Positions 23,858 to 31,621 of a stretch of 36,687 nucleotides of DNA are shown here, one piece after another. The notes beneath the pieces were generated by a model that was not told the DNA's origin, did no database searches, and worked only from the letters and a program-made list of their open reading frames with translations. Every line of letters begins with the position of its first letter. Position 1 is the first letter of the stretch. Position numbers and translations under genes: made by a program. This DNA is from Nevskia sp. (GTDB lineage: Bacteria > Pseudomonadota > Gammaproteobacteria > Nevskiales > Nevskiaceae): positions 1 through 36,687 of the forward strand of contig JALNYU010000031.1 in assembly GCA_023229645.1 (NCBI GenBank). Reading direction: 5' to 3'.

Positions 23858-24519
23858 TAGGCTGCCGTCAGTTCCCGCACACCGTTCGGCCCGCCGAGGA
23901 GCAGCACGTCGGCAGGCCGGCGCGCGAATAAGCCGACGGACACAACACCGGCGAGCAAGCCGATCTCCGCTTCGAGCGCAAAGGCATCCAGGATCGTCAG
24001 ATTGCGGACGTCGAGAATGACGTTGCCGTTATCGGTGGTGAAGCCTTCGCGCAGCACCGGCTGGCCGCCGAGCGCGACCAGTGCCCGCGCAACATAGGCG
24101 CGCGCCATCGGAATGACCTCCACCGGCAGCGGAAACGTACCGAGTTGCTGCACCAGCTTCGATTCATCGGCGATACAAATAAATTTTTTGCTGGCCGCGG
24201 CGACGATTTTCTCGCGCGTTAGCGCGCCGCCGCCGCCTTTGATCAATTGCAGATGGCTGTTGCTTTCATCGGCGCCGTCGACATAAATCGACAAGGTGCC
24301 GGCGTTGTTCAGATCCACCACCGGAATGCCGATCGCGCGCAGGCGCGCGCTGCTGGCTTCTGATGACGACACCGCGCCGGGGATGTCGTTTTTAAGCGCA
24401 GCCAGGGCATCGATGAAGAAATTCACCGTCGAACCGGTGCCGACGCCAAGTAGCTCGCCCGGTTGCACATACTTCAGCGCCGCCTCGGCTACAGCGCGCT
24501 TGGCCTGATTTTGATCCAT
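23857..24519 (-). CDS. rpiA: Ribose-5-phosphate isomerase A
   Basis: A 220-residue enzyme interconverting ribose 5-phosphate and ribulose 5-phosphate in the pentose phosphate pathway. Motifs are GVGTGSTVNFFIDAL (phosphate loop), DGADE (catalytic Asp region) and KGGGGALTREKIVA (catalytic Glu and Lys). The length matches E. coli RpiA (219). I choose ATG 24519, with GAGG upstream, over the longer frame to 24591, which lies inside yggS. It sits 11 bases after yggS and overlaps the DUF2007 start. Confidence 0.96.
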   Translation of the reverse strand: MDQNQAKRAVAEAALKYVQPGELLGVGTGSTVNFFIDALAALKNDIPGAVSSSEASSARLRAIGIPVVDLNNAGTLSIYVDGADESNSHLQLIKGGGGALTREKIVAAASKKFICIADESKLVQQLGTFPLPVEVIPMARAYVARALVALGGQPVLREGFTTDNGNVILDVRNLTILDAFALEAEIGLLAGVVSVGLFARRPADVLLLGGPNGVRELTAA

Positions 24520-24530
24520 TCCAACCTCGG

Positions 24531-25250
24531 TTATAAAAATGCAGGGGCGTACTGGCGGGAACCGAATAGCGCCGAGCCGATACGAACCCAAGTCGCACCC
24601 TCTTCGATCGCGACTTCAAAGTCGTCCGACATGCCCATCGACAGCGTATCAAAGTCGGCGCCAACCGCGCCGCTGTTGCGGATCACCGTGTGCAAGATAC
24701 GTACCGCGCGGAACGCCAAGCGTGCGTCCTCAGCGTCGCTAACTGCGGCGGGGATGCACATCAAGCCGCGCAGTCGTAACCGGGGCAATGCGGAAATTTC
24801 AGCGCAAAGGGCCGCCGCGGCCTCCGGCGCGCAGCCGGCTTTGCTGGCCTCACCGGAGATATTCACCTGTACGCAGATATTTAACGGCGCCTGCGTGGTT
24901 AACCGCTGATCGGACAAGCGCTGGGCAATCTTTAAGCGATCCACCGCGTGCGCCCAATCAAACGTAGCAGCCACCGCAGCCGTTTTATTGCTTTGAATCG
25001 GGCCGATAAAGTGCCAACACAGCGGCCGCAGCGCCAGCGCTTCAACGCGCGGAATTTTCTCCAGCGCCTCTTGCAGGTAGCTCTCGCCAAAATTTTGTTG
25101 ATCTAAGGCGGCGAGCGCGGCGAGGGCGTCTGCCGGGAAGGTTTTGCTTACGGCAATCAGCCCGGCTGAAGCCGGATCACGGCCGCTGCGTGCGCAGGCT
25201 GCGGCGATCCGCGTCCGAATATCAGCCAGGTTGCCCTTTATGTCATGCAT
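24531..25250 (-). CDS. yggS: YggS-family pyridoxal phosphate homeostasis protein
   Basis: A 239-residue PLP-binding protein that buffers and delivers vitamin B6 cofactor. LIAVSKTFPADAL carries the PLP-binding Lys near residue 36. Further motifs are NFGESYLQEALEK, WHFIGPIQSNK and the phosphate-binding LSMGMSDDFEVAIEEGATWVRIGSALFG. Its gene is often divergent from or next to pilT in proteobacteria, exactly as here (pilT starts 90 bases away in the other direction). rpiA follows closely on the same strand. Confidence 0.96.
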   Translation of the reverse strand: MHDIKGNLADIRTRIAAACARSGRDPASAGLIAVSKTFPADALAALAALDQQNFGESYLQEALEKIPRVEALALRPLCWHFIGPIQSNKTAAVAATFDWAHAVDRLKIAQRLSDQRLTTQAPLNICVQVNISGEASKAGCAPEAAAALCAEISALPRLRLRGLMCIPAAVSDAEDARLAFRAVRILHTVIRNSGAVGADFDTLSMGMSDDFEVAIEEGATWVRIGSALFGSRQYAPAFL

Positions 25251-25339
25251 CGCGCTTGCCGTTGTTCCTGAATGTAGATAATTTGCCTACTTTCTGCAGC
25301 ATAGCTGTCGGCAGCCGCGTTTTAATCAAGGGGATCATT

Positions 25340-26380
25340 TTGGATATTTCACAGCTGCTGACTTTCAGCGTGAAGCAGGGTGCGTCGGATCTTCACCTTT
25401 CTGCCGGGGTTGAACCGATGATTCGTGTTGATGGTGACGTCAAACGCATCAACCTGCCGCCGATGGAGCACAAGGACGTTCACGCGATGTTGTACGACAT
25501 CATGAACGACAAGCAGCGCAAGGCCTACGACGAGTTTCTGGAAACCGATTTTTCATTTGAAATTCCGGGTCTTGCCCGTTTTCGCGTCAACGCATTTACG
25601 CAAGCGCGTGGCGCTGGCGGCGTGTTCCGGACCATTCCGTCAAAGATTCAATCGCTCGAAGACTTGAAGTGCCCACCAATTTTTAAGGATATTGCCGAAA
25701 CCCCGCGCGGCTTGGTGCTTGTTACCGGGCCCACCGGCTCGGGTAAATCCACCACGTTGGCGGCGATCATCAACCACATCAATGAAGCCGATTACGGCCA
25801 TATTTTAACGGTTGAAGACCCGATTGAGTTCGTTCATCAGTCGAAGAAATGTTTAATTAATCAACGCGAAGTTCACCGCGATACACTCGGCTTTAACGAA
25901 GCCCTGCGTTCGGCGCTGCGCGAAGATCCTGATGTCATCTTGGTCGGCGAAATGCGCGATCTCGAGACGATCCGTTTGGCGCTGACCGCCGCAGAAACTG
26001 GGCACTTGGTGTTCGGAACTTTGCATACGACGAGCGCTGCCAAGACGATTGACCGCGTTGTCGATGTATTTCCGGCGGCGGAAAAAGACATGGTTCGCGC
26101 GATGTTATCGACCGGTTTGCGCGCGGTTATCGCCCAAACGCTGCTGAAACGTCGTGGCGGCGGGCGTGTCGCGGCACATGAAATCCTAATCGGCACCCCG
26201 GCTGTGCGTTCTTTGATCAAGGAGAACAAGATCGCGCAGATGTATTCGACGATTCAGACCGGCGCCAAGGACGGCATGCAGACGTTGGACCAAAATCTGA
26301 AAGAGTTGGTGAAGAAAGGTTTGGTTGAAGTGTCCGAGGCGCGAGCCAAGGCCGAAAACAAGCTCGATTTCGCTGGTTAA
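25340..26380 (+). CDS. pilT: Type IV pilus retraction ATPase PilT
   Basis: A 346-residue hexameric ATPase that depolymerises type IV pili for twitching and DNA uptake. The start DISQLLTFSVKQGASDLHLS is the canonical PilT N-terminus. Walker A is GPTGSGKS, the Asp box is LTVEDPIEF, Walker B is DVILVGEMRDLETI and the His box is ETGHLVFGTLHTTSA. PAVRSLIKENK is a variant of the C-terminal AIRNLIRE motif needed for retraction. The start is TTG 25340 with AAGGGG upstream, giving the family length; the open frame extends back to 25190 but that part overlaps yggS on the other strand and does not match. pilU follows after 29 bases. Confidence 0.96.
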   Translation: MDISQLLTFSVKQGASDLHLSAGVEPMIRVDGDVKRINLPPMEHKDVHAMLYDIMNDKQRKAYDEFLETDFSFEIPGLARFRVNAFTQARGAGGVFRTIPSKIQSLEDLKCPPIFKDIAETPRGLVLVTGPTGSGKSTTLAAIINHINEADYGHILTVEDPIEFVHQSKKCLINQREVHRDTLGFNEALRSALREDPDVILVGEMRDLETIRLALTAAETGHLVFGTLHTTSAAKTIDRVVDVFPAAEKDMVRAMLSTGLRAVIAQTLLKRRGGGRVAAHEILIGTPAVRSLIKENKIAQMYSTIQTGAKDGMQTLDQNLKELVKKGLVEVSEARAKAENKLDFAG

Positions 26381-26409
26381 CGATCCGCGGCACGCGCGCA
26401 GGAACTGAT

Positions 26410-27579
26410 ATGGAACGCGACGAAGCGATTAAATTTATCCAGCATCTGCTGGTGCAAATGAAGCACAAGGGCGGTTCGGACTTGTTCATCACTGCGGGCT
26501 TCCCGCCGGCGATCAAGCTCGACGGGCAGCTGACGCCGGTGACCGAGAAACCGCTATCCGGCGAAAATTCGGCGATGTTGATTCGCGCGCTGATGAGCGA
26601 TCGCCAGGTTAAGGAATTCGAAGCCCATAACGAATGCAATTTCGCGATTAGCCCGCCCGGTATCGGCCGCTTCCGCGTCAGCGCGTTCGTGCAAATGGGT
26701 TGCGTTGGTGGCGTACTGCGTACGATCACCACTGAAATTCCAACGCTTGAGCAGCTCGGCTTGCCCGAGCGCTTGAAAGACATCGTGATGGCCAAACGCG
26801 GCCTGATTTTAATGGTCGGCGCGACCGGTTCCGGTAAGAGCACCTCGATGGCAGCCATGCTCGGCCATCGCAACGCCCATAGCCGCGGCCACATCATCAC
26901 GATTGAAGACCCTGTTGAATACGTGCATCCGCATCTCGGCTGTATGGTTACCCAGCGCGAAGTTGGCGTTGATACGCAAAGCTGGGAAAACGCACTGAAA
27001 AACACGCTACGACAAGCGCCAGACGTGATTCAGATCGGCGAAATTCGTACCCGCGAGACGATGGAATACGCGATTAACTTTGCTGAAACCGGGCATCTTG
27101 TGCTTTCGACCTTACACGCCAACAGCTCCAACCAAGCGCTGGACCGCATCATCAACTTCTTCCCAGAAGAAAAGCGCGAGCAGCTGTTGATGGATCTTTC
27201 GCTGAACTTGCGCGCGGTCATTTCGCAACGTCTGGTGCGGCGCGAAGGCACGGGCCGTGTGCCGGCGATGGAAATCATGCTGAATACGCCGCTGATCGCG
27301 GATTTGATCTTCAAAGGCGAGGTCGTCGGCATCAAAGAGGTCATGGGCCGTTCCAACGAACAGGGCATGATCACATTCGATCAATATTTGTTTGATCTGT
27401 TCGAGCGCGGCACCATCAACTATGAAGAAGCGATCCGTAACGCCGATTCGCAGAATGAATTGCGCCTGAAGGTAAAACTAGAATCCGTCCGTGCGCGCGA
27501 AAATCTCTTTGAGGATGCCTTCGTCAAACGAATGCAGATGAAGAAAGAAGACGAGCGCGAGCAAATCCTGCGCCGCTAA
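26410..27579 (+). CDS. pilU: Type IV pilus accessory retraction ATPase PilU
   Basis: A 389-residue PilT paralogue. The features are SDLFITAGFPPAIKLDGQL, Walker A GATGSGKS, TIEDPVEYVHPHLGC, Walker B QIGEIRTRETM and His box TGHLVLSTLHANSSNQAL. PLIADLIFKGEV replaces the AIRNLIRE-type motif, as in PilU. PilU adds force to retraction but depends on PilT. The C-terminal extension, rich in charged residues (about 360-389), matches the longer length of PilU (about 380). It lies between pilT and a third ATPase gene, six bases before the latter, in one operon. Confidence 0.95.
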   Translation: MERDEAIKFIQHLLVQMKHKGGSDLFITAGFPPAIKLDGQLTPVTEKPLSGENSAMLIRALMSDRQVKEFEAHNECNFAISPPGIGRFRVSAFVQMGCVGGVLRTITTEIPTLEQLGLPERLKDIVMAKRGLILMVGATGSGKSTSMAAMLGHRNAHSRGHIITIEDPVEYVHPHLGCMVTQREVGVDTQSWENALKNTLRQAPDVIQIGEIRTRETMEYAINFAETGHLVLSTLHANSSNQALDRIINFFPEEKREQLLMDLSLNLRAVISQRLVRREGTGRVPAMEIMLNTPLIADLIFKGEVVGIKEVMGRSNEQGMITFDQYLFDLFERGTINYEEAIRNADSQNELRLKVKLESVRARENLFEDAFVKRMQMKKEDEREQILRR

Positions 27580-27585
27580 AAATCC

Positions 27586-28647
27586 ATGCTTAAAATTCTG
27601 CCGTACCTGAAGCTCGCGATCGAAAAAAGCGCGTCTGACATCTATTTCACCACCGGTGCGCCAGCGATGTTGCGCATCGAAGGCGACATGCATCCCGTTG
27701 GCAAAACGCTTTTGACGGCCGAATTCATTCGCGAACTGGCGTTATCAATTCTGACGCCCGAGCAGCAAGAGTATTTGCAAAAACATCTGGAAATCGACTT
27801 CGCGACCGAAGCCGGCGGCCTCGGCCGCTTCCGGGTCAACGTTTTTAATCAGCGCAACTCGCTGGCAATGGTGTTGCGCTACGTGCGTTCGGAGATTCCG
27901 CGGCTCGCTGATTTAGCAATGCCGGAAGGCATGCGCGATCTTGCCATGCTCAAGCGCGGCATGATTTTAATGGTCGGCGCCACCGGCTCCGGTAAAAGCA
28001 CGACGCTGGCGGCGATGCTCAATCATCGCAATGAAAATTCCGCTGGCCATATTCTGACGATCGAAGATCCGATCGAGTTCGTTCATCCCAATAGACGCTC
28101 GATTGTGAATCAGCGCGAAGTGGGCGAGGACACCATCAGCTACGAGCGGGCGTTGCAATCCAGCCTGCGCGAAGCACCTGATGTGATCTTTATCGGCGAG
28201 GTGCGTAAACGCGAGACGATGGACGCCTGCATTCAGCTCGCGAACACCGGCCATTTGGCGATTTCGACCTTGCACGCGAACAATGCTTACCAAGCGCTGC
28301 AGCGCATCGTCAATCTGTATCCAGATGACATGCGCAGTCAGCTTTATCTCGATCTTGGCTTAACGCTACGGGCCATCATCTCGCAGCGCCTCGTCCGTCG
28401 CCGTGATGGTCGACGCATTGCGGCGGTAGAGGTGATGGTCAACACCCCATATATCCAAGATTTGATTATTCGCCAACGCATTGACGAAATTCCGGAGGCG
28501 ATGAATCAGTCGTCTGACCGCAATATGTTGACGTTCGATCAGTCGCTGTACCGGATTTATAAAAGTGGCGAAATAGAGCTGGAAGAAGCATTAGCCAACG
28601 CAGATTCCCGCACTAATCTCGAAGCCAAGATTAATTTTGGCGTTTGA
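27586..28647 (+). CDS. Third PilT/PilU-family ATPase (PilU-like paralogue)
   Basis: A 353-residue secretion-type ATPase clearly homologous to PilU: SDIYFTTGAPAMLRIEGDM at the N-terminus, Walker A GATGSGKS, Asp box TIEDPIEFVHP, Walker B FIGEVRKRETMDA, and His box TGHLAISTLHANNAYQAL. The retraction-motif region is PYIQDLIIRQR and the C-terminal block ELEEALANADSR resembles PilU. All catalytic residues appear intact, so it should be active. It starts six bases after the pilU stop and must share its transcript. Its distinct job (replacing PilU, another pilus, or a hetero-hexamer) cannot be told from sequence. It is shorter than PilU and lacks the charged tail. Confidence 0.9.
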   Translation: MLKILPYLKLAIEKSASDIYFTTGAPAMLRIEGDMHPVGKTLLTAEFIRELALSILTPEQQEYLQKHLEIDFATEAGGLGRFRVNVFNQRNSLAMVLRYVRSEIPRLADLAMPEGMRDLAMLKRGMILMVGATGSGKSTTLAAMLNHRNENSAGHILTIEDPIEFVHPNRRSIVNQREVGEDTISYERALQSSLREAPDVIFIGEVRKRETMDACIQLANTGHLAISTLHANNAYQALQRIVNLYPDDMRSQLYLDLGLTLRAIISQRLVRRRDGRRIAAVEVMVNTPYIQDLIIRQRIDEIPEAMNQSSDRNMLTFDQSLYRIYKSGEIELEEALANADSRTNLEAKINFGV

Positions 28648-28659
28648 GCGCCGAAACAG

Positions 28660-28688
28660 TTGCTAGATGGCGGTATAAGCACTAGAAT
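28660..28688 (+). promoter_or_regulatory. Promoter of the rplM-rpsI operon
   Basis: TTGCTA at 28660-28665 and TAGAAT at 28683-28688 are separated by exactly 17 bases, in the gap between the ATPase stop and rplM. This gives a leader of roughly 77 bases. Confidence 0.6.
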
Positions 28689-28706
28689 TCGCCCTCTTTT
28701 TCCGAC

Positions 28707-28733
28707 GTCACCTGCGGCACGCAGTAAGGTGAC
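28707..28733 (+). promoter_or_regulatory. Hairpin in the rplM leader, possible L13 autoregulatory site
   Basis: GTCACC at 28707-28712 pairs with GGTGAC at 28728-28733. Inside it TGCG pairs with CGCA around a three-base loop, leaving a GTAA bulge. In E. coli, L13 represses its own rplM-rpsI message through the leader, so a structured leader is expected. A second GTCAC at 28759-28763 could compete with the left arm for pairing. The regulatory role here is inference. Confidence 0.45.
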
Positions 28734-28772
28734 CGAACAATAATTGCCCCACCAGGGGTCACGAGCAGGTCA

Positions 28773-29207
28773 ATGAAAACCTATTTTGCAACCAACGAGA
28801 ACGCCAAGCGCGACTGGACGGTTATTGATGCTGAGGGCGTAGTCCTCGGTCGTCTCGCCTCCGAAGTCGCCCGCCGGCTGCGCGGCAAGCACAAGCCGGA
28901 ATTTACTCCGCATATCGATGTTGGCGACTACGTCGTCGTCATCAATGCCGACAAGATCAAAGCCACCGGCAACAAAGCCGAGGGTAAGGTCTACTGGCGC
29001 CATACCGAATATCCGGGCGGCATCAAGTCGACGACGCTGGGTAAGATGATGGCTGAACATCCCGAGCGCGTCATCGAAAAGGCCATCAAAGGCATGTTGC
29101 CGAAAGGACCGCTGGGCTACGCGCAGTTCCGCAAGCTCAAGGTTTATGCCGGTGCCGAGCATCCGCACACGGCGCAGCAGCCCACCTCATTCACGCTTAA
29201 AGGTTAA
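28773..29207 (+). CDS. rplM: 50S ribosomal protein L13
   Basis: A 144-residue large-subunit protein needed early in 50S assembly. It opens MKTYFATNENAKRDWTVIDA and contains LGRLASEVARRLRGKHKPEF, GDYVVVINADKI and GMLPKGPLGYAQFRKLKVY, all typical. The length is as in E. coli (142). rpsI follows two bases after the stop, the universal gene order. Confidence 0.99.
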   Translation: MKTYFATNENAKRDWTVIDAEGVVLGRLASEVARRLRGKHKPEFTPHIDVGDYVVVINADKIKATGNKAEGKVYWRHTEYPGGIKSTTLGKMMAEHPERVIEKAIKGMLPKGPLGYAQFRKLKVYAGAEHPHTAQQPTSFTLKG

Positions 29208-29209
29208 TC

Positions 29210-29617
29210 ATGGCCACGCTCAAGCAGCCCGCTGACCAGCATTACGGCACCGGTCGCCGCAAAACGGCCTCCGCACGTGTTTTCATCCGCCCGGGTAAGG
29301 GCGATATCAGCGTCAACGGCAAAACCGTTGAAGACTATTTCGGCCGCGAAACCTCGCGCATGCTGGTTCGCCAGCCGCTCGAAATTTCCGATGCGCTGAC
29401 TCGCTTCGATATCAAGATCACCGTTTCCGGCGGCGGCCCCAGTGGCCAAGCCGGTGCGATCCGTCACGGCATTACCCGTGCGCTGATCCAATATGACGAA
29501 GCCCTGCGTCCGCCGCTACGCGCCGCCGGTTTGGTTACCCGCGATGCGCGTGAAGTCGAACGTAAGAAAGTCGGCTTGCACAAAGCACGTCGCGCACCGC
29601 AGTTCTCGAAGCGCTAA
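29210..29617 (+). CDS. rpsI: 30S ribosomal protein S9
   Basis: A 135-residue small-subunit protein whose C-terminal tail contacts the P-site tRNA. GTGRRKTASARVF near the N-terminus, VSGGGPSGQAGAIRHGITRA in the core, and the closing KARRAPQFSKR with its terminal Lys-Arg are all present. It is translated from the same message as rplM and followed by a strong terminator. Confidence 0.99.
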   Translation: MATLKQPADQHYGTGRRKTASARVFIRPGKGDISVNGKTVEDYFGRETSRMLVRQPLEISDALTRFDIKITVSGGGPSGQAGAIRHGITRALIQYDEALRPPLRAAGLVTRDAREVERKKVGLHKARRAPQFSKR

Positions 29618-29626
29618 TCGTATCCT

Positions 29627-29657
29627 GGCAGCAAGTGCGAACTTGCTGCCCTGTTTT
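29627..29657 (+). terminator. Rho-independent terminator of rplM-rpsI
   Basis: A perfect 10-base-pair stem, GGCAGCAAGT / ACTTGCTGCC, closes a GCGA tetraloop and is followed by CTGTTTT. It starts 10 bases after the rpsI stop. Confidence 0.88.
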
Positions 29658-29686
29658 ACGGTGTATGCTTCGCACTGCCAGTTTAT

Positions 29687-29760
29687 TGGGAGATCGTCTA
29701 ATGGCAGGACAACAGATTCTGACTCTGTTTATCTAGGTTCGAGTCCTAGTCTCCCAGCCA
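29687..29760 (+). tRNA. tRNA-Gln (anticodon CTG)
   Basis: The cloverleaf folds by hand: acceptor TGGGAGA with TCTCCCA, D stem GTC/GAC, anticodon stem ACAGA/TCTGT around the loop TTCTGAC (anticodon CTG), T stem CTAGG/CCTAG with loop TTCGAGT, discriminator G and encoded CCA. The first base pair T-A matches the unusual U-A start of bacterial tRNA-Gln. The integrase gene downstream suggests its 3' half serves as the attachment site of an integrated element. Confidence 0.95.
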
Positions 29761-29806
29761 ATAGTTGTTCCGAAGCGGTTCGATACGGTCCGGCTTCGAC
29801 ACTAAG

Positions 29807-29829
29807 CCCCGCTAAATGCGGGGTTTTTT
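29807..29829 (+). terminator. Rho-independent terminator downstream of tRNA-Gln
   Basis: CCCCGC at 29807-29812 pairs with GCGGGG at 29818-29823 around TAAAT, followed by six T. It probably ends the tRNA transcript and insulates the integrase. Confidence 0.85.
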
Positions 29830-29873
29830 GTGCCTGTAGCTTCCGAAGGATGCCGATTAGAGCCGGAAAAACG

Positions 29874-29956
29874 TGTGTAGTAATTTGTGTAGTAAAGATG
29901 CACGGCGGACTGTTTTACTACACACTTCAGGGGAAGTTCCAACCTGGTACTACACA
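29874..29956. repeat. Four TGTGTAGTA motifs upstream of the integrase
   Basis: Two direct copies of TGTGTAGTAA lie at 29874-29883 and 29886-29895, 12 bases apart start to start. Two inverted copies follow at 29915-29924 (perfect) and 29947-29956 (9 of 10), the last touching the integrase ATG. The arrangement resembles arm-type integrase or excisionase binding sites, or an operator for self-repression. Confidence 0.75.
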
Positions 29957-31206
29957 TGGGAACCAAGCTGACGGACCTGGAAGTCCGTAACGCCAAGCCA
30001 CGGCAGGAAAAATACGCACTGTCGGCCGGCCACGGTCTCACCCTGATCGTGATGCCGGACGGCTCAAAGTATTGGCGCCTACGCTATCGCTTCAGTGGCA
30101 AGCCCAAGATGATCGCCGTCGGCAAGCCTTACCCCGAGACGACTCTCAAGGCGGCAATCGCCAAAGCCGCCGCCATGCGAGCGATGATTGCCGATGGCCT
30201 TGACCCTGCGGATGAGCGCCGGACTGAGCGGTTGACGCAGCGCGAAAAGGCCGCCAACACCTTCGGCGATGCCGCCGACGCCTGGCACACATTCCGGATC
30301 GGTGCCTGGAACGCCAAGACTGCGGAGCAGGCCCGCACCTATCTCGACAAGGATATTTTGCCCAAGCTGCGGCCCCGTCCACTCGACAACATTTCGCCCA
30401 AAGAGCTGGGTGTGCTCGTAGCCGCTATCGAGAAGCGGGGCGCTTACGACGTGGCCAAGAAAGCCCGTCAATGGCTCAAGGCCATCTACAGCTTTGCGCG
30501 TGCCAACGGTTGGACCGCCAACGACCCGGCGCGAGACCTCGGCGCCATTGCCCAGCCTGGGCCGGGTTCCAAGAACTACGCCCACCTGACGCTGGACGAA
30601 CTGCCGACGTTCCTGAACGCGCTGGAAGGTTACGAAGCATCCACCCTGGTGAAGTGCTGCGCCAAACTGGCCCTGTGGACTGCGAATCGCCCTGGCGTCA
30701 CGCGCAGCGTCAAATGGTCTGAGCTGGACCTGGAAGCGGGCATCTGGACCATCGACAAGGGGCGGGAGGGGATGAAGCGAGGCTACTTTCACCTGACCCC
30801 GCTGCCCAGCCAAGCGATTGCAATGCTGCGAGAGATTCAGCCGGTCAGCGGGCACTTCGAATACGTGTTCATCGGCCGCAATGACCCTCGCAAGCCGATC
30901 AGTGACGGCGCCATCGCGGGCATGATCAAACGCATCGGCTACCGGAACAAACAGACCATGCACGGCTTCCGGCACCTGATCAGCACGGCACTGAACGACA
31001 AGGGCTACGCCGAAGACTGGATCGAGAGGCAGTTGGCGCACGGCGACCCGGACAAAATCCGTGGCACCTACAACAAGGCGCAATATCTGGAGCCGCGGCG
31101 CAAGATGATGCAGGACTGGGCCGATCTGCTTGACCGCGTGGCGTCCGGCGAAAGCAACGTGACGCCGATCCGGCGCGGCCCAGCTCAAACCCTGACGGCC
31201 ACATGA
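29956..31206 (+). CDS. P4-type tyrosine integrase
   Basis: A 416-residue site-specific recombinase that inserts the element into tRNA-Gln. The N-terminal DUF4102-like arm-binding domain (LTDLEVRNAKPRQEKYAL, YWRLRYRFSGKPKMIAVG) is followed by a core-binding domain and the catalytic domain. Catalytic residues: Arg in TANRPGVTRSVKWSELDLE, His-x-x-Arg in HGFRHLISTALN, a His in RQLAHGD and the Tyr nucleophile in TYNKAQYLEPRRKMMQ. The first Arg box is divergent from the usual GxRPGE form. The length is typical (about 400). An inverted TGTGTAGTA copy overlaps the start codon, suggesting self-regulation. Confidence 0.95.
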   Translation: MGTKLTDLEVRNAKPRQEKYALSAGHGLTLIVMPDGSKYWRLRYRFSGKPKMIAVGKPYPETTLKAAIAKAAAMRAMIADGLDPADERRTERLTQREKAANTFGDAADAWHTFRIGAWNAKTAEQARTYLDKDILPKLRPRPLDNISPKELGVLVAAIEKRGAYDVAKKARQWLKAIYSFARANGWTANDPARDLGAIAQPGPGSKNYAHLTLDELPTFLNALEGYEASTLVKCCAKLALWTANRPGVTRSVKWSELDLEAGIWTIDKGREGMKRGYFHLTPLPSQAIAMLREIQPVSGHFEYVFIGRNDPRKPISDGAIAGMIKRIGYRNKQTMHGFRHLISTALNDKGYAEDWIERQLAHGDPDKIRGTYNKAQYLEPRRKMMQDWADLLDRVASGESNVTPIRRGPAQTLTAT

Positions 31207-31230
31207 AAGCGTGCCAGGCCTTGACTTGGC

Positions 31231-31524
31231 TCAAATTGTCAGCCCCCCGATGGCGGCTTGGGGCCGCTTACAGCCCTTTTCTGCCAGTTGCGAGCGGCCG
31301 CTTCGGAGTGGCGAAATGGAGTCCACCGTGTTGCTGCCCGTACTGGACCAGCGTGCTGAGCGGATAACTGCCACGCGATTAATCGGGATAGTATTCGGCA
31401 GTCCAAGCGAATCGACATTGCTTATCGGATTGCCGCCGACATAGGCATTATATGGATGCGGAAAACGTAAACATGTATGTAGGTGTGACCCCAGTACAGC
31501 CGTTCCGATAAGCCATTCTGCCAA
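31231..31524 (-). pseudogene. RHS-repeat core fragment (gene remnant)
   Basis: Within this minus-strand frame, 31461-31399 encodes YNAYVGGNPISNVDSLGL, which matches the end of the RHS core domain (typically YxYVGxNPxxxxDPxGL). RHS proteins are large secreted or surface polymorphic toxins; this is only about 20 residues of the core plus a non-matching tail, with nothing RHS-like upstream (the GRYxxxDPxGL block is missing). It is best read as debris of a lost RHS gene, with the frame surviving by chance. The rest of the gap 31207-31621 shows no gene; 31240-31320 has a low-complexity G+C-rich stretch. Confidence 0.55.
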
Positions 31525-31601
31525 TTTCGTAAAGATTCGCCTGGATTTCGCCTGCTTTTGACCAAAGCATTCCCTGCGACAGTGCTTTACGTTTACGTTT
31601 T
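31462..31601. repeat. 11-bp inverted repeat flanking a 140-bp segment
   Basis: AAAACGTAAAC at 31462-31472 is the exact reverse complement of GTTTACGTTTT at 31591-31601. The 118 bases between have no gene. It lies downstream of the DUF262 gene and could be a tiny nonautonomous element, a recombination scar or chance. Confidence 0.5.
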
Positions 31602-31621
31602 TTTTGAGCTAGCCATTTAGC

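Noticed and set aside
26217..27005. Minus-strand frame over the pilT-pilU junction
   Set aside because: Antisense to two conserved ATPases; Ser/Arg/Pro-rich as expected of a shadow frame.
30079..31188. 369-codon minus-strand frame opposite the integrase
   Set aside because: Complete overlap with a clear integrase, no domain of its own; a typical antisense frame in GC-rich DNA.
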